Below, piece by piece: positions 1-8,312 of a stretch of DNA of 42,505 nt. Numbering within the stretch: the stretch's first letter is position 1; each line of letters opens with the position of its first letter. The position numbers were made by a program, and so were the translations under genes. This DNA is from Sphaerospermopsis kisseleviana NIES-73 (lineage in GTDB: Bacteria > Cyanobacteriota > Cyanobacteriia > Cyanobacteriales > Nostocaceae): the NCBI RefSeq assembly GCF_002368075.1, contig NZ_AP018314.1, positions 226,382 through 268,886 of the forward strand, read 5' to 3'. The notes under the pieces are model-generated. The model was not told the DNA's origin, ran no database searches, and saw nothing but the letters and a program-made list of their open reading frames with translations.

Positions 1-29
1 ACTGGGTAATCAATTTTATTTTTCCCAAT

Positions 30-80
30 CAACTGTCAACTATCAACTGTCAACTATCAACTATCACCAATCACCAATCA
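30..80. repeat. Short tandem repeats at the window edge
   Basis: Alternating CAACTGT/CAACTAT heptamers pass into CACCAAT units. The first 33 bases of the window recur almost exactly at about 19968-20000, beside another heptamer array, so this edge is a dispersed repeat of the kind seen across cyanobacterial intergenic DNA. Confidence 0.7.
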
Positions 81-207
81 CAGAGCATAAATACCTAATT
101 GTTTTAGTTGTCGGGTTCTGTTGCGTAGGTAGTGAATATTTTTATATGGACAACTTTATTTCCAAACCTGGGAAATTGTTATAGAACTGTAAACAGGGAG
201 CCGCTGA

Positions 208-315
208 ATGAGTAACAATACAGTGAGTCAACACCGCCATCCAAACAGTCATCCAATCCCCAGAACTACTAAAGCTGTGGAACTTCAAGCCCTAAGTAAT
301 ATGTGGACGCGCTAA
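208..315 (+). CDS. Possible 35-residue peptide, weak call
   Basis: A short frame starts at ATG 208, about 8 bases after a GGGAG Shine-Dalgarno-like run, and ends at TAA 313. The peptide is rich in His, Pro and Asn (it opens MSNNTVSQHR) and has no recognisable motif. A ribosome-binding-site-like run at the right distance is the only support. It lies in an otherwise gene-free stretch and could equally be chance. Confidence 0.2.
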   Translation: MSNNTVSQHRHPNSHPIPRTTKAVELQALSNMWTR

Positions 316-1539
316 GATTGGCTTTCTTTTCCCTCCACAGGTTTCTGCTGGTTCTTACCAAACAGATACTCCGGGCTAAAAACCTCCTAGCTATGTCATC
401 TGGGAATGCTGGAAACTGTGACTCAAAGTGTGGACATCTCAACCATCGTGTGAGATTCTTCCTATTTGCATCTTCTAAACCTCAACCAACCGCTTGCGTA
501 TTTGTTGTTCTAGATAGATAATGGGAGTTTACCCAGATGCGGTTTGGTATTACACAAATTAATTGATTTATAGTCATATATAGGCTATAACAGGCATAAA
601 TAAAACATTTTTACGCCTTCATAGTCAATGATATAAATCAATAGTTTTGGGGAAATTCCAGAAAATGACACCCTAGCTCTGGTAACACACTTAGCACAAG
701 TCCAAGCCTTTTTTTATTTCACTGTCAAAATTAATTGAGGGAGATAATCAAACAATTAGGCAGGTGATGTAAATTAAGTAGTCCCGACAGCTATTAACCA
801 AGGGATAGAGGGTATGTAGTTCACCCTGTGAGGTAAAACCTCACAAAATAAAACCTGAGATATTTGTCAATGGTTTTATGAACTATATTCAAAAAACCGG
901 AAGTTATTGAGCGGATGATCCCAAAACACTTAATTGGCATCTATGGAAATGTAAGCATAAGCCTTTTTCAACCATTTTTTGCCAGGAACTTCCTTAGTTT
1001 CTTGTGAACCTCTAGAGGCTTAACATTCAAAACAGGATATAGCAGAGCAACAGTTAACAAATGAAAGTGCGGGTGAGTTGTCAGTTAGGGTGATCTTCAG
1101 CTAAATACTGAACCTGTCAACCAGACGGATTATGATTTAATCAGGTTTTTTAGCCCGCTGCTTTCAAAAGAATATATAATAGCGCATTATAAATACTATT
1201 GCTCTCCGTATCCTTACTAGACTTTTGCCATTAAGTTACTAGTAGTATGTTAAGAGTGCCTACCACTTTCACAACCACAAACAACCAAGGCAAGTTAAGT
1301 GGGAAAAACAGTACGTGCGGCCAGCGCGGAATTTACGCCTGTGGACAAGAACCCGGCGACGGGCTTGGTGGAAGCAGGAAGCAAACAACAAAATGTTCCA
1401 GGTTCTAGGGTGTATTTGCTTATGCCCCTGCCATGAACAATTTTTGTCAGGTTTGTTTTGCACAACATCTCACATAATCCACCAAAGAGGATAACTATTC
1501 AAGACCTTGATGGATTGAAGCGCGACAAGTGCCACTGCT
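316..1539. other. Long gene-free stretch upstream of the response regulator
   Basis: I see no convincing gene here. Most of it is AT-rich with stops in all frames. A TATAAT box at 1175-1180 is a possible -10 element, too far upstream to assign confidently. A clearly GC-richer patch at about 1300-1410 contains a GTG-started frame that includes PVDKNPATGLVEAGSK, loosely like the C-terminal tails of IS605-type TnpB proteins. It may be transposon debris. The region could also carry a long leader for the downstream regulator. Confidence 0.5.
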
Positions 1540-2187
1540 ATGAAAGAGTCCAGCATGAAAGATCACAAACGACTTCTATTAATTGATGATGACCCTAACC
1601 TCATCTTGCTGGTGAAGGATTACTTAGAATTCCGGGGCTACGAAGTCATCACGGTTGAAAATGGACGGCAAGCTCTGGAAATATTAGACCATGATGTTCC
1701 AGACATGATCATCTGTGACGTGATGATGCCAGAAATGGACGGGTACACTTTTGTGGAACAAGTCCGGCAAACTGAACGCACTAGCTGGATACCTGTTCTC
1801 TTCCTGTCCGCTAAGGGGCAAAGTGCAGACCGAGTTAAAGGTCTGAATAAAGGTGCTGACGTATATATGGTCAAGCCCTTTGAAGCAGAAGAACTCGTAG
1901 CACAAGTAGAATCTTCACTCAAGCAAACTATCCGTTGGAAAGAACATCAAACTAAGGGAGGGGAAAACGGTTCTCGTATCCAGGTTCCCTTTGATGTCCA
2001 GTTAACTCCCACAGAACTGAAAGTGGTTCAGTTTGTGGCTAGGGGTTTAGCTAACCGGGAAATCGCTGAAGAACTAAATGTTAGTCAGCGTACAGTTGAA
2101 AGCCATGTTTCCAATATGTTGGGCAAAACCAATCTCCACAACCGTACTGAACTAGCACGGTGGGCGATTGAAAATCAAATGGCTTAA
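1540..2187 (+). CDS. NarL/FixJ-family response regulator (REC plus LuxR-type HTH)
   Basis: Two-component transcriptional regulator of 215 residues. The receiver domain spans about residues 10-130: acidic pocket D16-D18, phospho-acceptor D60 in CDVMMPEMDG, and the conserved lysine in VKPFEAEEL near 111. A LuxR/GerE helix-turn-helix follows at about 150-213 with the typical LTPTELKVVQFVARGLANREIAEEL and VSQRTVESHVSNML signatures (each shown in part). The architecture resembles the cyanobacterial Rre1/Ycf29 group, but I cannot establish orthology. The second ATG at 1555 is also possible, since AAAGAG lies just before it. No kinase gene is adjacent; a truncated kinase tail lies downstream at 2620-2700 on the other strand. 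A strong hairpin follows, so it is probably monocistronic. Confidence 0.93.
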   Translation: MKESSMKDHKRLLLIDDDPNLILLVKDYLEFRGYEVITVENGRQALEILDHDVPDMIICDVMMPEMDGYTFVEQVRQTERTSWIPVLFLSAKGQSADRVKGLNKGADVYMVKPFEAEELVAQVESSLKQTIRWKEHQTKGGENGSRIQVPFDVQLTPTELKVVQFVARGLANREIAEELNVSQRTVESHVSNMLGKTNLHNRTELARWAIENQMA

Positions 2188-2208
2188 ATGTTCCACTGAT
2201 TTGGTGAA

Positions 2209-2260
2209 GGTTTGAGTTTTGAGTTAAAAAATCATAACTCAAAGCTCAAATCCTTTATTT
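2209..2260 (+). terminator. Rho-independent terminator of the response regulator gene
   Basis: An 18-bp stem (GGTTTGAGTTTTGAGTTA at 2209-2226 paired with 2235-2253, one wobble and one bulged base) with an 8-base loop is followed by TTTATTT. It begins 22 bases after the stop codon. Confidence 0.75.
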
Positions 2261-2422
2261 GATCTTGACTTTAGTTTGATAGCCAGTAAAAAACATGACA
2301 TGAATTGTGAAGCATACAGATTTTTCAATTCCAACTTCATAATTCATGTTTTATGATACTTTCCTCAATTGCTATCTTCCAACCCAGATATCACCTAAAA
2401 TTATTTATACAGGCTAATTATA

Positions 2423-2616
2423 GGGACTGGTGACTGGTGACTGGTGACTGGTGACTGGTGACTGGGGAAGAAAATTTTAGATTTTAGATTTTAGATTTTA
2501 GATTTTAGATTTTAGATTGAAGTTAACAAAAACAATCCAAAATAAATAACTCCTGCCTTCTGCCTCCTGCCTTCTGCCTCCTGCCTCCTGTTCCCTGTTC
2601 CCTGCTCCCTGCTCCG
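2423..2616. repeat. Composite short-tandem-repeat cluster
   Basis: Three arrays stand side by side. GGTGACT heptamers fill 2423-2467. ATTTTAG heptamers fill about 2473-2517 and lead into a conserved core that ends AACAATCCAAAAT near 2541. CTGCCTC/CTGCCTT units then merge into TTCCCTG/CTCCCTG units at 2553-2616. The middle part is the reverse orientation of the elements at 5612-5693, 21619-21706 and 42205-42275. Confidence 0.85.
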
Positions 2617-2619
2617 TGA

Positions 2620-2700
2620 TTAAGTAATCTGTTCCGTAGGGATTTCTATGATAAATTCTGTACCATAACTAGGGTCAGAACAAACATAAATATTGCCTTT
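2620..2700 (-). pseudogene. C-terminal fragment of a sensor histidine kinase
   Basis: Twenty-six codons and a stop read on the minus strand as KGNIYVCSDPSYGTEF then IIEIPTEQIT. This is the G2-box end of a HATPase_c domain (compare GG.I.V.S..G.GT.F...LP). The frame is cut at position 2700 by the terminal inverted repeat of the insertion element beginning at 2701. I could not recognise the rest of the kinase beyond the element, so a deletion probably accompanied or followed the insertion. Confidence 0.6.
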
Positions 2701-2759
2701 AGGACTTACGCAACTGGCACAAGCGATGGTGCGGCTACGCTGCACCGAGCGCCTAAAGA

Positions 2760-3311
2760 CTAAACCATTGACATAGCAATATCTGGACGTTTTAGTTGTC
2801 CTATTAAATAATTAGAAAGCAAATTATGCTTAATTTGATAAATAGTTTGACCTGTGTTGTAAGCTAAGTTTTTTAGTCTTAGCCAAACCAACATAGCACA
2901 AGCTATATGATTTCTTTGAAGACGACCTTTGCGACACTGACATGATTCAATGCCAGTTAATTGTTTTATCTCCCTGTGAAACTCTTCTATTTTCCAACGG
3001 ATTTTACACACCTGTTGTGTAACATCCATAGAACTTTGAGATATATCATTAGTTGCGATATAGTCCGTTCTATCGGTAGAGATAGTAACCCGGAATAGCT
3101 TCACTTTTTTCTCAGAGGGGAATGCTTTTATCTTGATAATTTTACCACATTCTAACTCATCTTCACTCCATGACAATGATTCAATATTTTTATATTTTTC
3201 TTTGCCAAAACTATCATCAACCAAACGATTAATCTTTAAAGGACAATAATAAACTTTATCTAGACTATTACAGGACTTACGCAAAAGGGAACGAAAGTAG
3301 GGGTAATTCAT
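2760..3311 (-). pseudogene. Transposase, C-terminal fragment (IS4/IS701 type)
   Basis: The recognisable part runs from LDKVYYCPLKINRLVDDS to the C terminus. It includes IRWKIEEFHREIKQLTG, the Y-(2)-R-(3)-E-(6)-K-type region that supplies the catalytic Glu in IS4-superfamily DDE enzymes, followed by CQCRKGRLQRNHI. The two catalytic Asp residues, expected in the missing first ~200 residues, are not present. The first 13 or so codons (from 3311) are read through the inserted miniature element at 3272-3363 and are not genuine transposase sequence. The protein should be inactive. Confidence 0.8.
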
Positions 3312-3363
3312 GAATTACCCCTACGCAAGAATAAGGTTTTCAGTCACATCTTGCGTAAGTCCT
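3272..3363. repeat. 92-bp miniature element with IS-type ends
   Basis: AGGACTTACGCA at 3272-3283 faces its inverse at 3352-3363, the same termini as the outer insertion sequence. The interior carries a perfect 28-bp palindrome at 3297-3324 (GTAGGGGTAATTCA and its complement). It looks like a MITE derived from the same IS family, and it interrupts the transposase reading frame. Confidence 0.75.
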
Positions 3364-3752
3364 AAAAATATTTCGCATAGCATCATCAAGATTTCGTCTT
3401 CATAAAGATACTTATGAAAAAGTAATATTGACGATTTGTGGATTAGTGAGGTTACGAATTGATTCTCTAGTTTTATCAAATTTATGATATGTGTTAAAAG
3501 TATGCAGATCATGAAATAACCATCGGCATTTTTTCCGGGCTATACTAACAGTAACTATCTCTAGCCCTCATGATTACGTCAAGTCTGGCTGAAATGAGAA
3601 CATCCTCAAAGCCATACACAGACTGCCTTTTTAATTTTCGGACAGGTCTATTGCAGATCAATCAGGTAAAAATTTTGATCAAAAAGCCTTGCACCAAAAG
3701 GGTTTTACTGCTGACCGCTGACCGCTGACCAATGAAAGCTGCTGTAAATAAA
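3364..3752. other. Gene-free stretch
   Basis: No convincing gene. Two overlapping minus-strand frames of about 50 codons exist between 3364 and 3580, but neither gives a recognisable motif. GCTGACC heptamer-like units lie at about 3711-3730. Confidence 0.5.
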
Positions 3753-3781
3753 ATACTCAACTTCTGTGAAAAGTCGAGTAT
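3753..3781 (-). terminator. Terminator of the vWA operon
   Basis: On the minus strand ATACTCGACTTTT pairs with AGAAGTTGAGTAT across a short loop (12-13 bp, two imperfect pairs) and is followed by TTTATTT. It lies 14 bases beyond the last gene of the operon. Confidence 0.65.
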
Positions 3782-3794
3782 CTGGATATTGCTA

Positions 3795-4196
3795 CTAATT
3801 GTTTTGTAAATATTCAATGGCAGCATCTAATTTTGATGGGTATGCTTCCGCAAACCTTTCAAACCAAAGTCCTTCAGATGAGAAGGGATCTAATTTAGAT
3901 AACCATGCTTGAGCTTGCTTCTGCAAATTCTCAAGTTGTTGAGCTTTAAGTTGTACTTGACGAATTTTTTCCTGTTCTAATTCTTGCTGTTTTCTCAATT
4001 CTTCAGCCGCATCTTGTTCAGCAAAATCAGCTTTGACATCTGCTAATAAGTTATCTATTAAAGCATCGGACTTAGAAGCAGAATTCATCAAGGGTTTGGC
4101 TGTAGTTACTGTTGGCTTTTGTGGCTGCTGTGGTTGAGGTTTTTCCCCTTTGTATTCAGCCTGAATTTCCGCTAATAACTGATCAATGGAGTCCAT
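3795..4196 (-). CDS. Small helical protein, last gene of the vWA operon
   Basis: Protein of 133 residues with no recognised enzymatic motif. It has a short N-terminal helix (MDSIDQLLAEIQAEYK), a Pro/Gln-rich linker, a second acidic helix (SDALIDNLLADVKADF), a Glu/Gln/Lys-rich coiled coil at about 75-110, and a C-terminal segment with WLSKLDPFSSEGLWFERFA. The start at ATG 4196 is chosen because GAGGAG lies 8 bases upstream; a GTG at 4203-4205 in the same frame overlaps that Shine-Dalgarno. It is the fourth gene after three vWA genes on the same strand with short spacing, so it may be a partner or adaptor of those proteins. Its function is not known to me. Confidence 0.85.
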   Translation of the reverse strand: MDSIDQLLAEIQAEYKGEKPQPQQPQKPTVTTAKPLMNSASKSDALIDNLLADVKADFAEQDAAEELRKQQELEQEKIRQVQLKAQQLENLQKQAQAWLSKLDPFSSEGLWFERFAEAYPSKLDAAIEYLQNN

Positions 4197-4236
4197 TGTA
4201 AACACTCCTCATTATGAGTTTAGCTAGTGAGTTTAG

Positions 4237-4842
4237 CTAGTCAGTGATGGCATTAAGTAGCACTTCTGATAAACTCAGATCTTCCATATCTTCCATTGTT
4301 ACTGTATCACAAATATCAAATTTTGCCCCAGCACTTTGCAGTTCATCATCTAAAACTTTCAAAAAGCGAGTAGCCTGGGCATCAGTACCAACTTGAATAA
4401 AGGAAATTGCTAATTCTTCATCTCGATCAAGTCGGCGCGATGCTTCGATAATAACTTTCATTACCGCCTTACGATCATCAGGTTCACCATCAGTTACAAC
4501 TAAAATTGTCTCGCCATTTTCTTTCGTTTGCCCGCTAGATTTACGCTGAAAATAATCATCAGTAGCGTGTTTCAATACACCTGCTAAATCAGTTGTCCCG
4601 GCTGGATCATTTTCCCGAAAAATTTGTGCTACTTTACTAGAGGTAACATTATCATAACGTTTGAATCTACCGGAAAATAAATAAACAGTTATGCCATCAG
4701 GGTCAAATTGTTCGCATTTACTAGCTAATGCAAAAGTAGATTCTTGTGCTGCTACCCATCTGGTTCGTCCACCTTTTTGATCTGGGGTGGCCATGCTACC
4801 GCTTTTGTCTATAATTAAAGTGTAATCACGATTGTCTAACAT
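4237..4842 (-). CDS. vWA-domain protein, TerY-like (paralogue 3)
   Basis: Single von Willebrand factor A domain filling the whole ~200-residue protein. The metal-ion-dependent adhesion site is complete: DKSGS (D12, S14, S16), the Thr of AGTTDL, and the Asp of TDGEPDD. Families of this kind (TerY and relatives) are cytoplasmic and act through metal-dependent protein-protein contacts. No signal peptide is present. I take ATG 4842 (MLDNRDYTL) as the start because it lines up with both paralogues and GGAGAATGG lies just upstream; an in-frame ATG at 4857 overlaps that site. It is third in a tandem set with the genes at 5757 and 4898, closest in sequence to the first. Confidence 0.9.
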   Translation of the reverse strand: MLDNRDYTLIIDKSGSMATPDQKGGRTRWVAAQESTFALASKCEQFDPDGITVYLFSGRFKRYDNVTSSKVAQIFRENDPAGTTDLAGVLKHATDDYFQRKSSGQTKENGETILVVTDGEPDDRKAVMKVIIEASRRLDRDEELAISFIQVGTDAQATRFLKVLDDELQSAGAKFDICDTVTMEDMEDLSLSEVLLNAITD

Positions 4843-4897
4843 TTTTCCATTCTCCATTTATCATTAGTCAATTCAGCCAGCCTAAGACACTAAATAT

Positions 4898-5509
4898 TTA
4901 GTCACCTATGGCATTGATTAAAACATCCGTGAGGCTCATTTCTCCTAAATCTTCCAAGGTGATAGTATCGCAAATATCAAATTTAGCCCCAACAGTTGTT
5001 AATTCATCATCTATAGCTTTGAGAAATTTTGTAGCTTGAGAATTTTCACCTACTTGAATCATGGAAATTCCTAATTCTTTCTCTTGTTCCATTTGGTAAG
5101 TAGCTTTGATGATGATTTCAAATATTGCTTGTCTATTGCCTGGTATCCCATCAGTTATCACTAAGATTGTTTCCCCATTAGGCTTAGTTTTACCAGTTGC
5201 TTTACGTTGAAAGTAGTTATTAAGGGCATCTTGAAGTACACCTACTAAATTAGTTGTATCCGCAGGTTGATTTTCTGCAAAAATTTGGGCTACTTTCTCA
5301 GCGGTAACATTATCAAAGCGTTGAAATTTGCGGGCAAATAAATAAATGGTGATACCATCTGAATCAAATTCTTCACACTTGCGAGCAAGAGCAAAAGTTG
5401 ATTCTTGTAAAGCTAACCATTTGGTTTTGTTGGTGTACCCTAATCCCAATGGCTTTCCCATACTGGCACTATTGTCTATCAGCAGTGTGTAATCACGATT
5501 TTCTAACAT
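4898..5509 (-). CDS. vWA-domain protein, TerY-like (paralogue 2)
   Basis: Single vWA domain of 203 residues. The MIDAS is intact though diverged: DNSAS (D12, S14, S16), Thr of ADTTNL, and Asp of TDGIPGN. The two neighbouring copies have TDGEPDD there, so this is the most divergent member. The N terminus MLENRDYTLLID aligns with the paralogues, supporting the start at 5509. It lies 55 bases upstream of the third copy's start region and 247 bases downstream of the first, the gap being filled by a repeat element. Divergence around the metal site suggests a different partner from its siblings, but that is inference. Confidence 0.9.
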   Translation of the reverse strand: MLENRDYTLLIDNSASMGKPLGLGYTNKTKWLALQESTFALARKCEEFDSDGITIYLFARKFQRFDNVTAEKVAQIFAENQPADTTNLVGVLQDALNNYFQRKATGKTKPNGETILVITDGIPGNRQAIFEIIIKATYQMEQEKELGISMIQVGENSQATKFLKAIDDELTTVGAKFDICDTITLEDLGEMSLTDVLINAIGD

Positions 5510-5756
5510 TGATAATTCTCCAGTGATCCAGCTATTAAAGTAGCTCTTAAAGTTGAGTTGATGGTTTTGAGTCAGGAGTCGGGAGGTAGGAGGCAGCTAT
5601 GCTGGAGTTTTTTTATTTTGGATTTTGGATTTTGGATTTTGGATTGTTTTTGTCAACTCCAATCTAAAATCTAAAATCTAAAATCTAAAATTTTTCTCCC
5701 TATTCCCTATTCCCTATTCCCTAGCTTCACGACAAGACTTTTTCACTAAACCCTAA
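5510..5756. repeat. Repeat-filled spacer between vWA genes
   Basis: Part of this spacer is GGAGGTAGGAGGCAG-type units (5579-5595). The main element at 5612-5693 is an inverted pair of heptamer arrays: ATTTTGG units on the left, CTAAAAT units on the right, separated by the core GGATTGTTTTTGTCAACTCC. CCCTATT heptamers follow at about 5698-5722. The arms can form a long imperfect hairpin inside the operon, where it could attenuate or process the transcript. Confidence 0.85.
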
Positions 5757-6362
5757 TTAGTCAGTGATGGCATTCATCAACACATCTGCCAAACTCATGT
5801 CTTCTAAGTCATCTAAAGTCACGGTGTCACAAATATCAAATTTAGCGCCTACACCTTGCAACTGATCATCTAGTGCTTTGAGAAATTTTGTCGCTTGAGC
5901 ATCTGAGCCGACTTGAATCATGGAAATTCCTAATTCTTCATCTCGCTCCATTTGCCTAGTGGCGCTAATGATGACTTCAAATACGGCTTTGCGATCATCA
6001 GGTTCACCATCAGTTACCACTAAAATTGTTTCTCCATTGGGTTTAGTTTGCCCTGAAGCTTTACGCTGAAAATAATTATTGAGGGCATCTTGTAATACAC
6101 CTGCTAAGTTGGTTGTACCCGCAGGGTCATTTTCTTGAAATATTTGAGCAACTTTGGCGGAAGTGACATTTTCATAACGTTTAAATCGCCCAGAAAAGAC
6201 ATAAACTGTAATCCCATCGGGATCAAATTGTTCTGCTTTTCTAGCTAAAGCGAGGGTAGACTCTTGGGCAATCTCCCATCTACTTCTACCACCAACTTGG
6301 TCAGGAGTTGACATACTGCCACTTTTATCAATGATTAGGGTATAGTCGCGATCGCTCATCAT
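5757..6362 (-). CDS. vWA-domain protein, TerY-like (paralogue 1, first in operon)
   Basis: Single vWA domain of 201 residues with a canonical MIDAS: DKSGS (D12, S14, S16), Thr in AGTTNL, and Asp in TDGEPDD. No membrane segment or export signal is seen, so it is probably cytoplasmic. The start at 6362 is preceded by AGAGGT 5-6 bases upstream; the next codon is also ATG. It heads the four-gene minus-strand set 5757-4898-4237-3795 and is divergent from trxA, with about 205 bases of shared upstream region. The three copies are clearly products of local duplication. Confidence 0.92.
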   Translation of the reverse strand: MMSDRDYTLIIDKSGSMSTPDQVGGRSRWEIAQESTLALARKAEQFDPDGITVYVFSGRFKRYENVTSAKVAQIFQENDPAGTTNLAGVLQDALNNYFQRKASGQTKPNGETILVVTDGEPDDRKAVFEVIISATRQMERDEELGISMIQVGSDAQATKFLKALDDQLQGVGAKFDICDTVTLDDLEDMSLADVLMNAITD

Positions 6363-6567
6363 AAATACCTCTAATGATTTTTCGGTTTCTATTTTAACTC
6401 TTAGGTCAGACGATGATATCTAGATGTAGAGGTATTGTAATAATCATTTAAACTATTCTCATCTATAAACAACCGTTTTCTGCGGTAAAATCCCTAAATA
6501 AGTCAATATTGCAGCATAGGTAAATGTCGAGCTTTCAAGTTAATTCGCTCAGATCAGGAGAACAACT

Positions 6568-6894
6568 ATGACTATTACCAATGTCACAGAAGCAACATTC
6601 AAACAGGAAGTGTTGGATAGTGAGACTCCGGTTTTAGTGGATTTTTGGGCCCCTTGGTGTGGACCTTGTAGAATGTTGTCTCCTGTTGTTGAAGAAGTAG
6701 CCGCTGAATATGAAGGACAGGTGAAAGTGGTGAAAGTGAACACAGATCAAAATCCCACAGTTGCTAGTCATTATGGTATTCGTAGCATCCCCACTATCAT
6801 GGTATTTAAGGGGGGTAGGCAAGTTGATACAGTGGTCGGTGCGGTTCCCAAAACTACTTTAACTAAAACTCTAGCACAGTATATTACCGTATAG
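6568..6894 (+). CDS. trxA: Thioredoxin, m-type
   Basis: Thiol-disulfide oxidoreductase of 108 residues, the usual length. The active site is W30-C31-G32-P33-C34 within [12 protein letters not shown], with the cis-proline segment SIPT near residue 75 and the FKGG hairpin after it. The sequence [20 protein letters not shown] and [10 protein letters not shown] match the cyanobacterial/chloroplast m-type TrxA, which reduces Calvin-cycle and peroxiredoxin targets and receives electrons from ferredoxin-thioredoxin reductase. AGGAG sits 7 bases before ATG 6568. It is divergent from the vWA operon. Confidence 0.98.
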   Translation: MTITNVTEATFKQEVLDSETPVLVDFWAPWCGPCRMLSPVVEEVAAEYEGQVKVVKVNTDQNPTVASHYGIRSIPTIMVFKGGRQVDTVVGAVPKTTLTKTLAQYITV

Positions 6895-7100
6895 TCATTA
6901 CCTTTGATCAGTTATAGCAAAAGTCAGGAGAATGGCTAACGCCACGCTTACTTCGACTGCGCTCAGTACAAGTCGCTATCAAGAAGTCAGGAACAGGTAA
7001 AAGATGTGATTAGGACTAAAGATGATGCCAAGATTGCGATCGCTGTCTTGGTAAATATAGGTTATGCGTAAGTATTCAGCTATAGGAATCTTGCATACCC
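6895..7100. other. Spacer after trxA with a dispersed repeat fragment
   Basis: No gene. CTTCGACTGCGCTCAGTACA (6953-6972) resembles the CTTCGACAAGCTCAGTGCAT sequence near 34989-35008, a palindrome-like repeat common in cyanobacterial spacers. One HIP1 octamer GCGATCGC lies at 7037-7044. Confidence 0.55.
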
Positions 7101-7138
7101 AGATCCCCGACTTCTTTAAGAAATTGGGGATCTTTTTG
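7101..7138. terminator. Strong hairpin with U-run (dispersed palindrome)
   Basis: AGATCCCCGACTTCTT pairs with AAGAAATTGGGGATCT (7101-7133) and is followed by TTTT. It could terminate trxA transcripts but is 200 bases away. A second copy lies at 35337-35367, which suggests a repeated element rather than a dedicated terminator. Confidence 0.6.
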
Positions 7139-7328
7139 AAAGTAAAGTCATGTTTGATCATTGTTTCTGGACAGACAATACCCAATACCTCCAGATTCGA
7201 TTTAATCATATCTGTAATAATTACACAATTGAGTGGTACAACTGATAACCACGAGATTAAATATCTAATTGCGGCATAGCGAGCGATAATAAGGTTAAAA
7301 AAAATCGGTAATAGGAAATTTTCAAAAT
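7139..7328. other. Spacer upstream of tmk
   Basis: No gene is seen in this AT-rich spacer, which presumably holds the tmk promoter; I could not pick a -35/-10 pair with confidence. Confidence 0.4.
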
Positions 7329-7967
7329 ATGAGCGGTAAATTAATTGTATTTGAAGGTGTGGAAGGTTCTGGTAAAACTACTCAGATGCAACTGTGTAGT
7401 CAGTGGCTAGAAACTCTAAGTGTATTAGTTATTCTGACTCGTGAACCAGGGGGAACAAAGTTAGGGAAACATTTACGACAGCTATTGCTGGAAAAATCAG
7501 AGGATAAACCTGTGGGTGAGGTTACGGAATTATTATTATACGCTGCTGATCGGGCGCAACACATCGAGCAGGAAATTAAGCCAAATTTAGCAGCAGGAAA
7601 ATATATTTTATGCGATCGCTATACTGACTCTACTATTGCCTACCAAGGTTATGGTAGGGGTTTAAGTATGAGTTTAATTAATCAATTAAATTATATTGCT
7701 ACAGGTGGTTTACAAAGTGATGTAACTATCTGGTTAGATGTGGATGTGGAATTAGGACTTTCTCGTAAACGTGGTCAAAGTAAATTAGATAGAATTGAAC
7801 AGGAAACAATAGATTTTCATCTTCGTGTACAGCAAGGATATACTGAATTAGCTACTAATTATCCTTCTCGAATTTTTCGAGTTGATGGTAGTTTAAATCA
7901 AGAATTGGTGCATGAAAATATCAAGGAAATTTTAATTCGTAATTCTGTGATATCCGAAACTCCCTGA
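7329..7967 (+). CDS. tmk: Thymidylate kinase
   Basis: Phosphorylates dTMP to dTDP with ATP for DNA synthesis. The 212-residue length is typical. The P-loop GVEGSGKT occupies residues 10-17, the DRYTDSTIAYQGYGRG segment near 95-110 is the thymidylate-binding DR(Y/F) motif, and LDVDVELGLSRKRGQSKLDR carries the lid region. The start at ATG 7329 places the P-loop at the usual distance. It is followed on the same strand by holB, a common bacterial pairing, though here 345 bases with miniature elements separate them. Confidence 0.97.
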   Translation: MSGKLIVFEGVEGSGKTTQMQLCSQWLETLSVLVILTREPGGTKLGKHLRQLLLEKSEDKPVGEVTELLLYAADRAQHIEQEIKPNLAAGKYILCDRYTDSTIAYQGYGRGLSMSLINQLNYIATGGLQSDVTIWLDVDVELGLSRKRGQSKLDRIEQETIDFHLRVQQGYTELATNYPSRIFRVDGSLNQELVHENIKEILIRNSVISETP

Positions 7968-8312
7968 AAATAATTAGTGAAGATTTTTTGTATCGAACCT
8001 CAGAGACACACAAGACGCAGAGGAATGAGATTTTTTCTGGGTTTTATGATCATTGCTTTTGATTATTATTAATTAATGATTTTTTATTTCTCTGTTATCC
8101 TGACTCTTCTACGGGCGTTCGCGAAGCGTGCTGGAAGCATCAGCATTCGGACAACCAATTATCAATTTTTGTCCCAGGTTATTTTCCTGTAAGGGCGAAG
8201 CATTCGGCCGAACAATTATCAATTTTTATCACAGGCTATTTTCCGAATGCTTCGCCCCTACTTCGCCCCTACTTCGCCTCTACGACTCCTGACTCATGAC
8301 TCCTTATAAATA
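7968..8312. repeat. tmk-holB spacer with miniature elements
   Basis: The clear element is 8189-8261 (73 bp) with near-perfect ends: GTAAGGGCGAAGCATTCGG on the left and its complement-type CCGAATGCTTCGCCCCTAC on the right. A degenerate partial copy lies directly before it at about 8112-8188, sharing the AATTATCAATTTTTGTC interior. TACTTCGCCCC/TACTTCGCCTC units follow. The same family occurs at 9592-9665 and, inverted, at 31710-31782. No gene is seen. Confidence 0.8.

Larger units (their letters stand above)
2701..3363 (-). mobile_element. Decayed IS4-superfamily (IS701-like) insertion sequence
   Basis: The region is bounded by AGGACTTACGCA at 2701-2712 and its exact inverse TGCGTAAGTCCT at 3352-3363. 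It holds the C-terminal part of a DDE transposase. At 663 bp it is about half the length expected for an intact element, and the N-terminal half of the transposase is absent. No clear target-site duplication is visible at the outer ends. Confidence 0.7.

Noticed and set aside
303-521. 72-codon plus-strand frame opening MDALRLAFFS
   Set aside because: Cys/Phe/Ser-rich with no motif, non-ATG start region without a ribosome-binding site, in a gene-free repeat-bordered stretch; looks like chance.
1269-1463. Minus-strand 64-codon frame
   Set aside because: Lies opposite the GC-rich patch, composition unlike a protein (many Cys, Arg, His), no motif or ribosome-binding site.
3364-3580. Minus-strand frames right of the IS as the missing body of the histidine kinase
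   Set aside because: Neither frame shows H-box, N-box or G1-box sequence and they do not join in frame to the tail at 2620-2700.
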